A DNA stretch of 64,000 bases from Apteryx mantelli. Lineage: Eukaryota > Chordata > Aves > Apterygiformes > Apterygidae. The translations under genes were made by a program, and so were the position numbers. The notes under the pieces were generated by a model. The model was not told the origin of the DNA and did no database searches. It worked only from the letters and a program-made list of their open reading frames with translations. Positions 22,845-33,810 of this stretch are shown here, piece by piece. Positions within the stretch are counted from its first letter, which is position 1; the number at the start of each line of letters is the position of its first letter. Location of the stretch: contig NC_090016.1 in NCBI RefSeq assembly GCF_036417845.1, forward strand, positions 372,001 to 436,000. Direction: 5' to 3'.

Positions 22845-23335
22845 GGTCCCCCGCTACACAAGGACCCCCTCTCCTGGAGGGTCCGCACCAAGGACCCCCT
22901 CTCCTGGAGGGTCCGCACTCACACCGTCCCCTGTTACACAAGGACCCCCTCTCCTGGAGGGTCCACACTCACACCGTCCCCTGTCACACAAGGACCCCCT
23001 CTCCTGGAGGGTCCACACTCACACCGTCCCCTGTTACACAAGGACCCCCTCTCCTGGAGGGTCCACACTCACACCGTCCCCTGTTACACAAGGATCCCCT
23101 CTCCTGGAGGATCTGCACCAAGGACCCCGTCTCCTGGAGGGTCCGCACTCACACCGTCCCCGGTTACACAAGGACCCCCTCTCCTGGAGGGTCCGCACCA
23201 AGGACCCCGTCTCCTGGAGGGTCCGCACTCACACCGTCCCCGGTTACACAAGGACCCCCTCTCCTGGAGGGTCCACACTCACACCGTCCCCTGTCACACA
23301 AGGACCCCCTCTCCTGGAGGGTCCGCGCTCACTCC
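22845..23335. repeat. ~50-bp minisatellite in the provirus leader
   Basis: About ten copies of a unit containing GGACCCCCTCTCCTGGAGGG, usually 50 bases long with some 30-base copies, lying between the primer-binding site and gag. CCCTCTCCTGGAGGG is close to self-complementary, so the genomic RNA leader could form serial hairpins. Confidence 0.9.
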
Positions 23336-23595
23336 GTTCCCTGGGGACGTCTCACGTGCTCCGGGTATCCCACCCCAACCGAACGGAACCGCATACATAT
23401 ACTCACTCAGTCCTGAGTCTTCGTCCGGATCTTCGTGCACAAAGTTTATGGGGTACTGCAGTTCTTTTGCTTACTTGTCCTGATTTAGGGTTCGGAAATA
23501 CAGGTTATGGTAGGGGAACTACCCACTCAGGGGCCATCCGAAAACGGGATGGGGCGCCCCCCCCGAGTCAGAGTCCCGAAACCAGGGAAGCCTGT

Positions 23596-23613
23596 ATCCG
23601 AGTCACGGCACCA
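23596..23613 (-). other. Primer-binding site, tRNA-His type
   Basis: Minus strand TGGTGCCGTGACTCGGAT, complementary to the 3' end of tRNA-His, three bases from the 5' LTR. tRNA-His is the primer class that names HERV-H-type elements. Confidence 0.88.
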
Positions 23614-23616
23614 AAT

Positions 23617-24130
23617 TGTTATAGGTAAACGTGACAAATTGACAACCACTGGGGCCAGGTTGCATAAATTCCAATTTATAAAATAATTGAGCAAGTCACA
23701 AGTAAGCAAAACAGCGCTGGGCGGCCGGGGGGAGTCTCCTGCTCCACCAACGGTGCGCGCAACCCCCCCTCACAGTCTCCTTATATGCGATTCCAGTTCC
23801 GGGTATACGGGGCACCTCCTGTAACTTCTGCGGTTGCGCCAGCTGTTGCTAGGGGGTCTTCTTCAGCCCTCTGGTGGTCGTGGGGATGAAGGCTGGAGTC
23901 TTCCTCTGCATTGTGTGCCATATTAGGCTATCTAAACTAACATTGCCGCTTCGCTAGCTCAGCTCAGTTTTCTCAGGCGGGGTACATGCCCCCCACCACA
24001 GGCTGTAGGATGTTCCCACAGATGTTCCCAAGGCTGTTTCTCGCTGATGTAACAAATTAGCACATACCACAATACAAGATGTTCCCAAGGCTGTTTCTCA
24101 CTTTGATGCAACAAATTAGCACATATCACA
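23617..24130 (-). repeat. 5' LTR of the provirus
   Basis: 514 bases, TG...CA ends, nearly identical to the 3' LTR. On the minus strand its U5 end leads into the tRNA-His primer-binding site. Confidence 0.93.
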
Positions 24131-24134
24131 CCCC
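24131..24134. repeat. Target-site duplication of the provirus, right copy
   Basis: CCCC directly after the LTR terminus ATATCACA, followed by TTTGCTAAAG, the continuation of the interrupted D unit. Confidence 0.85.
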
Positions 24135-25283
24135 TTTGCTAAAGAAAATGCATTGCTGGAAAATGCTTCTTTTGAGCTGCTTCTCCCCCAAATCCCCTGC
24201 TCCAGTGTCTCCCAGCAGCCTGTCTGGTGCTGGGTGAGGTGAGGCCTCTCAGGCTGCGCTTTTTTGGCTGAAACCTCTGGTTTCTTGCCAACATTGGCAA
24301 TGCAGACTTGTGGCGTCGGCTCTCTGGGGCACTAAAATTGCCCAAGTGGAAAAATGGTTTCAAATAGGAGCTGGGAGCGGTGCTGCTCCGAACCGGCGAG
24401 AGCTTCCTGCAAGCTGCCCTGGCCCCTCTCTGCTGCAGGGGAAGAACTGCTTTTATTGCTCATTAGAGTGCATTTAATGAGTACTTTCTATTGCAGCCTC
24501 CTCTTTGCACCGAGCCTTGAGGACATGGGCAACACTATAACTGCTCGGAGAGCTGCACTATAGCTAACCGGGGTGTGTTTGCATTGCAAGAACTTGCCTG
24601 AAAGCTGTGTTTCTGCAGGGAAAGCAAGAGCCGAGCTTGCAGAGAGCAGCTCAGGCAGCAAAAGCGCTTGGTTTTGTGCAAGAGATTGCAAAGAAGTTGC
24701 TGGGGTTGCACCTTGTGGCAGTGCATTTCCCGCAGGGATCTCTGGAAATTGCAAGGATTGCAAGGCCTGGTGCTGGGATTATTTTTATTCTTGCAGGATT
24801 GGGCAGGTTTTCTTGTTTCCCATCATGTTTGCTGGCAGATTTTGCCTTCCTCCCATGCATTCACCCCAACTGCAGGCTTTTCCCACAGCCTTTTTTTGGA
24901 GGGTTTTTGTGCGGGTGCGTTTCAGAGCGATGAGCACCACCAGCATCAGCCAGTGATTTCTTGCAGCACTTCCCCCTTTTGCACTCTGATTTCTTCCCCC
25001 TGCAGGAAAAAAAAAAAAAAAGGCAGTTCAGATTTATCAGGTTTTTGCTTTCTGCATTTCTGCAAATTAGTTTTTGGGGGGATTTTTTTAGGGTGTCTTT
25101 ATAGCAAAGCGGTTGCTGCCTCCAGGCAGGGAAGTGGGAGCCTTTTGCAAGGAGGTTATTGCCGCTCTGTGCCAGGTCGCTGTGGTCGGTTAATCCCTCA
25201 CCACTTCCTGAAATTAATATTTTTAGCTCAGCTTTTTGCATGCAAACCGCAGGGTCGGTGCTGCTGGGGCTTGCTGGCGGATG

Positions 25284-25375
25284 GGTTTTTGCTATGGACT
25301 GTGCCATGGTGTAAGCACAAGGAGCAGCATCATAAACAGCACAAGCACACAGTGGTGCAGACCTGCACAAAAAGG
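25284..25375 (-). other. IGHD: DH segment 3 with both 12-RSSs
   Basis: Core 25312-25347 (36 bases), RSSs as in DH 1. Frame 2 reads ACAVYDAAPCA. Frame 1 contains a TGA stop. The core is identical to DH 12. Confidence 0.93.
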
Positions 25376-26719
25376 TCTTTGCCTCGCACCCAAAAAGCCG
25401 TTCTTTTGCCCCGGGCCGGTGCTGTCACTGCCTGTTTTTGCTCACAGCGTGCAGAACCATAATAACCAGCAGACCGTGGCGCACGGCAGTGCAAAAACCT
25501 CCTTTGCAAGCAAAAGCCCCATGGAAATGCAGTAAATGCCCGGAGGGAGGACGGGCTGCGCTGGTGCTTTTCCTCCCCGCCGCGGCGCCTTCAGTTGCAC
25601 GGGCTGGTTTTGGGGCGGAAAAGGCCTCGAAATGCTCATTGCGTGGGGAAACTCCCATTTTGCTGCTGCGCGGGGCAGGGGTCCTGCCGGGGAGCGTGCA
25701 AACGCTGCGTTGGGGTGGAAACCCCGATTAGCGCATCCGGCGCCGGGATCAAGGCAATGCTGCTGCTTCATGCTACACGGGCATTAAGGAGTTTCTCGCT
25801 CCCGGTTTTGGGGACACGGGAATGGCGCTGCTCCAAACCGGCGAGAGCTTTCTGCAAGCTGCCCTGGCCCCTCTCTGCTGCAGGGGAAGAACTGCTTTTA
25901 TTGCTCATTAGAGTGCATTTAATGAGTACTTTCTATTGCAGCCTCCTCTTTGCACCGAGCCTTGAGGACATGGGCAACATTATAACTGCTCGGAGAGCTG
26001 CACTATGGATAACCGGGGTGTGTTTGCATTGCAAGAACTTGCCTGAAAGCTGTGTTTCTGCAGCGAAAGCAAGAGCCAAGCTTGCAGAGAGCAGCTCAGG
26101 CAGCAAAAGCGCTTGGTTTTGCGCAAGAGATTGCAAAGGAATTGCTGGGGTTGCACCTTGTGGCAATGCATTTCCTGCAGGGATCTCTGGAAATTGCGAG
26201 GATTGCAAGGCCTGGTGCTGGGATTACTTATATTTTTGCAGGATTGTGCAGGTTGTCCTGTTTCCCATCATGTTTGCTGGCAGATTTTGCCTTCCTCCCA
26301 TGCATTCACCCCAACTGCAGGCTTTTCCCACTGCCTTTTTTTGGAGGGTTTTTGTGCGGGTGCGTTTCAGAGCGATGAGCACCACCAGCATCAGCCAGTG
26401 ATTTCTTGCAGCACTTCTCCCTTTTGCACTCTGATTTCTTCCCCCTGCAAAGTAAAAAGCAATTCAGATTCATCAGGTTTTTGCTTTCTGCATTTCTGCA
26501 AATTGGTTTTTGGGGGGATTTTTTTAGGGTGTCTTTATAGCAAAGCGGTTGCTGCCTCCAGGCAGGGAAGTGGGAGCCTTTTGCAAGGAGGTTATTGCCG
26601 CTCTGTGCCAGGTCGCTGTGGTCGGTTAATCCCTCACCACTTCCTGAAATTAATATTTTTAGCTCAGCTTTTTGCATGCAAACCGCAGGGTCGGTGCTGC
26701 TGGGGCTTGCTGGTGGATG

Positions 26720-26829
26720 GGTTTTTGCTATGGACTGTGCCATGGTGTAAGTATAAGCAACAGCAGCATAAGCACCAGCAGCAACATAAACAGCACAAGC
26801 ACACGGTGATGCAGACCTGCACAAAAAGG
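26720..26829 (-). other. IGHD: DH segment 4 with both 12-RSSs
   Basis: Core 26748-26801 (54 bases), the longest class. The 5' heptamer is CACCGTG (one change from CACTGTG), with GTGCAGGTCTGCAT-type spacing retained at 12. Frame 2 reads ACAVYVAAGAYAAVAYT. It sits in a short unit. Confidence 0.92.
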
Positions 26830-29054
26830 TCTTTGCCTCGCACCCAAAAAGCCGTTCTTTTGCCCCGGGCCGGTGCTGTCACTGCCTGTTTTTGCTCACA
26901 GCGTGCAGAACCATAATAACCAGCAGACCGTGGCGCACGGCAGTGCAAAAACCTCCTTTGCAAGCAAAAGCCCCATGGAAATGCAGTAAATGCCCGGAGG
27001 GAGGACGGGCTGCGCTGGTGCTTTTCCTCCCCGCCGCGGCGCCTTCGGTTGCACGGGCTGGTTTTGGGGCGGAAAAGGCCTCGAAATGCTCGTTGTGTGG
27101 GGAAACTCCCATTTTGCTGCTGCGCGGGGCAGGGGTCCTGCCGGGGAGCGTGCAAACGCTGCGTTGGGGTGGAAACCCCGATTAGCGCATCCGGCGCTGG
27201 GATAATAAATAAATTTTGAACCCCAAAAGAGCATCAATATCACTTTTATCCCCCCACCCTTACCTGCTGCAAAAACAGCAGCAGCAGCTCCCACTAAACT
27301 AAGCAAATCCCTCTTTTTTTTTCCCCCCAAACCAGCCCCTTTTGATCCCACACCACCCTCATGCCCGACACCCGCGGGAAAGGGCTGGGCTGGTTTTGGG
27401 GCTTAAAAGCTTGCAAAAAGGCTCCTGGGAGCTGCTTGGCTCCCAAAGTTTGGCTTTTGGGGTGTGCATGGGGCTGCTGTGCACCGTGCAAGGTAAGTTG
27501 GGCTCCAGCAAGGATTCCTCCAGCAGCCTCTGCTTTTGCTGCTCTTTTGGGCTGTGTTTGCTTCATTTTGGTCCCTGCCCATAACTGCATTGATTTGCTC
27601 CCTTCCAGGGGAAGCAGAATTGCTGGGTTTGGACCTTCCAGGCAGCAAAATCCCCCTCGGTTGCTGCCTATGGGGTTGTTTTTTTGCAGACTCTGAGAGG
27701 TTCGAATGGAGCAGGGAGGGATGGGGCTGCTGGCAGAGCCTCATCTTGGGGGGGTTGGGCAAGATTTGGAGCTTTTTTTGGGGGGGGGGGTCTCTGGTTT
27801 GTGTTGCACTGGGCAAAGGCAGCTGCATCATTTTTGCTGCTGCTTCGTGTCTTTTTCCCCCCTTTGGCATTTCTGCAAGGGAAACCTATATTCCTGCAGG
27901 GGCTGCAAACCCCTTTGCTAAAGAAAATGCATTGCTGGAAAATGCTTCTTTTGAGCTGCTTCTCCCCCAAATCCCCTGCTCCAGTGTCTCCCAGCAGCCT
28001 GTCTGGTGCTGGGTGAGGTGAGGCCTCTCAGGCTGCGCTTTTTTGGCTGAAACCTGTGGTTTCTTGCCGACATTGGCAATGCAAACTTGTGGCGTCGGCT
28101 CTCTGGGGCATTAAAAATTGCCCAAGTGGAAAAATGGCTTCAAATAGGAGCTGGGAGCGGTGCTGCTCCGAACCAGCGAGAGCTTTCTGCAGGCTGCCCT
28201 GGCCCCTCTCTGCTGCAGGGGAAGAACTGCTTTTATTGCTCATTAGAGTGCATTTAATGAGTACTTTCTATTGCAGCCTCCTCTTTGCACCGAGCCTTGA
28301 GGACATGGGCAACATTATAACTGCTCGGAGAGCTGCACTATGGATAACCGGGGTGTGTTTGCATTGCAAGAACTTGCCTGAAAGCTGTGTTTCTGCAGCG
28401 AAAGCAAGAGCCAAGCTTGCAGAGAGCAGCTCAGGCAGCAAAAGCGCTTGGTTTTGCGCAAGAGATTGCAAAGGAATTGCTGGGGTTGCACCTTGTGGCA
28501 GTGCATTTCCTGCAGGGATCTCTGGAAATTGCGAGGATTGCAAGGCCTCGTGCTGGGATTACTTATATTTTTGCAGGATTGTGCAGGTTTTCCTGTTTCC
28601 CATCATGTTTGCTGGCAGATTTTGCCTTCCTCCCATGCATTCACCCCAATTGCAGGCTTTTCCCACAGCCTTTTTTTGGAGGGTTTTTGTGCGGGTGCGT
28701 TTCAGACCAATGAGCACCACCAGCATCAGCCAGTGATTTCTTGCAGCACTCCCCCCTTTTGCACTCTGATTTCTTCCTCCTGCAAAGTAAAAAGCAATTC
28801 AGATTTATCAGGTTTTTGCTTTCTGCATTTCTGCCCATTAGTTTTTGGGGGGATTTTTTTAGGGTGTCTTTATAGCAAAGCGGTTGCTGCCTCCAGGCAG
28901 GGAAGCAGGAGCCTTTTGCAAGGAGGTTATTGCTGCGCTGTGCTGGCTCGCTGCTGTTGGTTAATCCCTCGCCACTTCCTGAAATTAATATTTTTAGCTC
29001 AGCTTTTTGCATGCAAACCGCAGGGTCGGTGCTGCTGGGGCTTGCTGGCGGGTG

Positions 29055-29164
29055 GGTTTTTGCTATGGACTGTGCCATGGTGTAAGCATAAGCAACAGCA
29101 GCATAAGCACCAGCAGCAACATAAACAGCACAAGCACACGGTGATGCAGACCTGCACAAAAAGG
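29055..29164 (-). other. IGHD: DH segment 5 with both 12-RSSs
   Basis: Core 29083-29136 (54 bases), identical to DH 8 and one base different from DH 4. Frame 2 reads ACAVYVAAGAYAAVAYA. 5' heptamer CACCGTG, 3' heptamer CACCATG, both spacers 12. Confidence 0.93.
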
Positions 29165-31400
29165 TCTTTGCCTCGCACCCAAAAAGCCGTTCTTTTGCCC
29201 CGGGCCGGTGCTGTCGCTGCCTGTTTTTGCTCACAGCGTGCAGAACCATAATAACCAGCAGATCGTGGCGCACGGCAGTGCAAAAACCTCCTTTGCAAGC
29301 AAAAGCCCTGCGGAAATGCAATAAATGGCCGGAGGGAGGACGGGCTGCGCTGGTGCTTTTCCTCCCTGCCGCGGCGCCTTCGGTTGCACGGGCTGGTTTT
29401 GGGGTGGAAAAGGCCTCGAAATGCTCGTTGTGTGGGGAAACTCCCATTTTGCTGCTGCACGGGGCAGGGGTCCTGCCGGGGAGCGTGCAAACGCTGCGTT
29501 GGGGTGGAAACCCCGATTAGCGCATTGGACACTGGGATAATAAATAAATTTTGACCCCAAAAGAGCATCAATATCACTTTTATCCCCCACCCTTACCTGC
29601 TGCAAAAACAGCAGCAGCAGCTCCCACTAAACTAAGCAAATCCCTCTTTTTTTTTTCCCCCAAACCAGCCCCTTTTGATCCCACACCACCCTCATGCCCG
29701 ACACCAGCGGGAAAGGGCTGGGCTGGTTTTGGGGCTTAAAAGCTTGCAAAAAGGCTCCTGGGAGCTGTTTGGCTCCCAAAGTTTGGCTTTTGGGGTGTGC
29801 ATGGGGCTGCTGTGCACCGTGCAAGGTAAGTTGGGCTCCAGCAAGGATTCCTCCAGCAGCCTCTGCTTTTGCTGCTCTTTTGGGCTGTGTTTGCTTCATT
29901 TTGGTCCCTGCCCATAACTGCATTGATTTGCTCCCTTCCAGGGGAAGCAGAATTGCTGGGTTTGGACCTTCCAGGCAGCAAAATCCCCCTCGGTTGCTGC
30001 CTATGGGGTTGTTTTTTGCAGACTCTGAGGGGTTCAAATGCAGCAGGGAGGGATGGGGCTGCTGGCAGAGCCTCATCTTGGGGGGGTTGGGCAAGATTTG
30101 GAGCTTTTTTTTGGGGGGGGGGGTGTCTCTGGTTTGTGTTGCACTGGGCAAAGGCAGCTGCATCATTTTTGCTGCTGCTTCATCTCTTTTCCCCCCCTTT
30201 GCATTTCTGCAAGGGAAACCTATATTCCTGGAAGGGCTGCAAACCCCTTTGCTAAAGAAAATGCATTGCTGGAAAATGCTTCTTTTGAGCTGCTTCTCCC
30301 CCAAATCCCCTGCTCCAGTGTCTCCCAGCAGCCTGTCTGGTGCTGGGTGAGGTGAGGCCTCTCAGGCTGCGCTTTTTTGGCTGAAACCTGTGGTTTCTTG
30401 CCAACATTGGCAATGCAAACTTGTGGCGTCGGCTCTCTGGGGCATTAAAAATTGCCCAAGTGGAAAAATGGTTTCAAATAGGAGCTGGGAGCGGTGCTGC
30501 TCCGAACCGGCGAGAGCTTCCTGCAAGCTGCCCTGGCCCCTCTCTGCTGCAGGGGAAGAACTGCTTTTATTGCTCATTAGAGTGCATTTAATGAGTACTT
30601 TCTATTGCAGCCTCCTCTTTGCACCGAGCCTTGAGGACATGGGCAACACTATAACTGCTCGGAGAGCTGCACTATGGATAACTGGGGTGTGTTTGCATTG
30701 CAAGAACTTGCCTGAAAGCTGTGTTTCTGCAGCAAAAGCAAGAGCCGAGCTTGCAGAGAGCAGCTCAGGCAGCAAAAGCGCTTGGTTTTGTGCAAGTGAT
30801 TGCAAAGAAGTTGCTGGGGTTGCACCTTGTGGCAATGCATTTCCTGCAGGGATCTCTGGAAATTGCTAGGGTTGCAAGGCCTCGTGCTGGGATTGTTTTT
30901 ATTCTTGCAGGATTGGGCAGGTTTTCCTGTTTCCCATCATGTTTGCTGGCAGATTTTGCCTTCCTCCCATGCATTGGCCCCAACTGCAGGCTTTTCCCAC
31001 AGCCTTTTTTTGGAGGGTTTTTGTGCAGGTGCGTTGCAGAGCAATGAGCACCACCAGCATCAGCCAGTGATTTCTTGCAGCACTTCCCCCTTTTGCACTC
31101 TGATTTCTTCCCCCTGCAAAAACAAACAAACAAAAAAAAGCAATTCAGATTTATCAGGTTTTTGCTTTCTGCATTTCTGCCCATTAGTTTTTGGGGGGAT
31201 TTTTTTAGGGTGTCTTTATAGCAAAGCGGTTGCTGCCTCCAGGCAGGGAAGCGGGAGCCTTTTGCAAGGAGGTTATTGCTGCTCTGTGCCAGGTCGCTGT
31301 GGTCGGTTAATCCCTCGCCACTTCCTGAAATTAATATTTTTAGCTCAGCTTTTTGCATGCAAACCACAGGGTCGGTGCTGCTGGGGCTTGCTGGTGGATG

Positions 31401-31483
31401 GGTTTTTGCTATGGACTGTGCCATGGTGTAAGTATTAGCACAACAAGCATAAGCACACGGTGGTGCAGACCTGCACAAAAAGG
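31401..31483 (-). other. IGHD: DH segment 6 with both 12-RSSs
   Basis: Core 31429-31455 (27 bases), the shortest class, identical to DH 9. Frame 2 reads AYACCANT. Frame 1 has a TAA stop. Confidence 0.92.
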
Positions 31484-33712
31484 TCCTTGCCTCGCACCCA
31501 AAAAGCCGTTCTTTTGCCCCGGGCTGGTGCTGTCGCTGCCTGTTTTTGCTCACAGCGTGCAGAACCATAATAACCAGCAGACCGTGGCGCACGGCAGTGC
31601 AAAAACCTCCTTTGCAAGCAAAAGCCCCATGGAAATGCAATAAATGCCCGGAGGGAGGACGGGCTGCGCTGGTGCTTTTCCTCCCTGCCGCGGCGCCTTC
31701 GGTTGCACGGGCTGGTTTTGGGGCGGAAAAGGCCTCGAAATGCTCGTTGCGTGGGGAAACTCCCATTTTGCTGGTGCGCGGGGCAGGGGTCCTGCCGGGG
31801 AGCGTGCAAATGCCGCGTTGGGGTGGAAACCCCGATTAGCGCATTGGACACTGGGATAATAAATAAATTTTGACCCCAAAAGAGCATCAATATCACTTTT
31901 ATCCCCCACCCTTACCTGCTGCAAAAACAGCAGCAGCAGCTCCCACTAAACTAAGCAAATCCCTCTTTTTTTTTTCCCCCAAACCAGCCCCTTTTGATCC
32001 CACACCACCCTCATGCCTGACACCCACGGGAAAGGGCTGGGCTGGTTTTGGGGCTTAAAAGCTTGCAAAAAGGCTCCTGGGAGCTGTTTGGCTCCCAAAG
32101 TTTGGCTTTTGGGGTGTGCATGGGGCTGCTGTGCACCGTGCAAGGTAAGTTGGGCTCCAGCAAGGATTCCTCCAGCAGCCTCTGCTTTTGCTGCTCTTTT
32201 GGGCTGTGTTTGCTTCATTTTGGTCCCTGCCCATAACTGCATTGATTTGCTCCCTTCCAGGGGAAGCAGAATTGCTGGGTTTGGACCTTCCAGGCAGCAA
32301 AATCCCCCTCGGTTGCTGCCTATGGGGTTGTTTTTTGCAGACTCTGAGGGGTTCAAATGCAGCAGGGAGGGATGGGGCTGCTGGCAGAGCCTCATCTTGG
32401 GGGCTTTGGGCAAGATCTGGAGCTTTTTTTTTGGGGGGGGGGCTGTCTCTGGTTTGTGTTGCACTGGGCAAAGGCAGCTGCATCATTTTTGCTGCTGCTT
32501 CATCTCTTTTTTTTCCCCCCTTTTGCATTTCTGCAAGGGAAACCTATATTCCTGGAGGGGCTGCAAACCCCTTTGCTAAAGAAAATGCATTGCTGGAAAA
32601 AGCTTCTTTTGAGCTGCTTCTCCCCCAAATCCCCTGCTCCAGTGTCTCCCAGCAGCCTGTCTGGTGCTGGGTGAGGTGAGGCCTCTCAGGCTGCGCTTTT
32701 TTGGCTGAAACCTGTGGTTTCTTGCCAACATTGGCAATGCAAACTTGTGGCGTCGGCTCTCTGGGGCATTAAAAATTGCCCAAGTGGAAAAATGGTTTCA
32801 AATAGGAGCTGGGAGCGGCGCTGCTCCGAACCGGCGAGAGCTTTCTGCAGGCTGCCCTGGCCCCTCTCTGCTGCAGGGGAAGAACTGCTTTTATTGCTCA
32901 TTAGAGTGCATTTAATGAGTACTTTCTATTGCAGCCTCCTCTTTGCACCGAGCCTTGAGGGCATGGGCAACACTATAACTGCTCGGAGAGCTGCACTATG
33001 GATAACCGGGGTGTGTTTGCATTGCAAGAACTTGCCTGAAAGCTGTGTTTCTGCAGCGAAAGCAAGAGCCGAGCTTGCAGAGAGCAGCTCAGGCAGCAAA
33101 GGCGCTTGGTTTTGTGCAAGAGATTGCAAAGAAGTTGCTGGGGTTGCACCTTGTGGCAATGCATTTCCTGCAGGGATCTCTGGAAATTGCGAGGATTGCA
33201 AGGCCTCGTGCTGGGATTACTTATATTTTTGCAGGATTGTGCAGGTTTTCCTGTTTCCCATCATGTTTGCTGGCAGATTTTGCCTTCCTCCCATGCATTC
33301 ACCCCAATTGCAGGCTTTTCCCACAGCCTTTTTTTGGAGGGTTTTTGTGCGGGTGCGTTTCAGACCAATGAGCACCACCAGCATCAGCCAGTGATTTCTT
33401 GCAGCACTCCCCCCTTTTGCACTCTGATTTCTTCCTCCTGCAAAGTAAAAAGCAATTCAGATTTATCAGGTTTTTGCTTTCTGCATTTCTGCCCATTAGT
33501 TTTTGGGGGGATTTTTTTAGGGTGTCTTTATAGCAAAGCGGTTGCTGCCTCCAGGCAGGGAAGCAGGAGCCTTTTGCAAGGAGGTTATTGCTGCGCTGTG
33601 CTGGCTCGCTGCTGTTGGTTAATCCCTCGCCACTTCCTGAAATTAATATTTTTAGCTCAGCTTTTTGCATGCAAACCGCAGGGTCGGTGCTGCTGGGGCT
33701 TGCTGGCGGATG

Positions 33713-33810
33713 GGTTTTTGCTATGGACTGTGCCATGGTGTAAGCATAAGCAGCATAAGCACAAGCACCAGCAACACAAGCACACGGTGGTGCAGACCTG
33801 CACAAAAAGG
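33713..33810 (-). other. IGHD: DH segment 7 with both 12-RSSs
   Basis: Core 33741-33782 (42 bases), identical to DH 10 and DH 11. Frame 2 reads ACVAGACAYAAYA; all frames are open. Confidence 0.93.

Larger units (their letters stand above)
18101..24130 (-). mobile_element. Endogenous gammaretrovirus-like provirus, defective
   Basis: A 6.03-kb provirus on the same strand as the Ig genes, inserted in the third D unit. Flanking LTRs are 514 bases each, begin TG and end CA, and sit inside a 4-bp target duplication. A primer-binding site complementary to tRNA-His follows the 5' LTR and a polypurine tract precedes the 3' LTR. Gag, protease, the start of RT, the integrase C-terminus, an env signal region and an env TM remnant are recognised in order. 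Large parts of CA, RT/RNase H/IN and SU are missing, with a frameshift in gag and about 420 bases of non-retroviral filler, so it cannot be autonomous. The gag-pro amber stop context and TM CX6CC motif place it with gammaretroviruses in the broad sense. Confidence 0.95.

Noticed and set aside
22845-23335. CRISPR-like regular repeats
   Set aside because: Directly abutting ~50-bp units with no unique spacers, within a retroviral leader in a vertebrate genome; this is a minisatellite.
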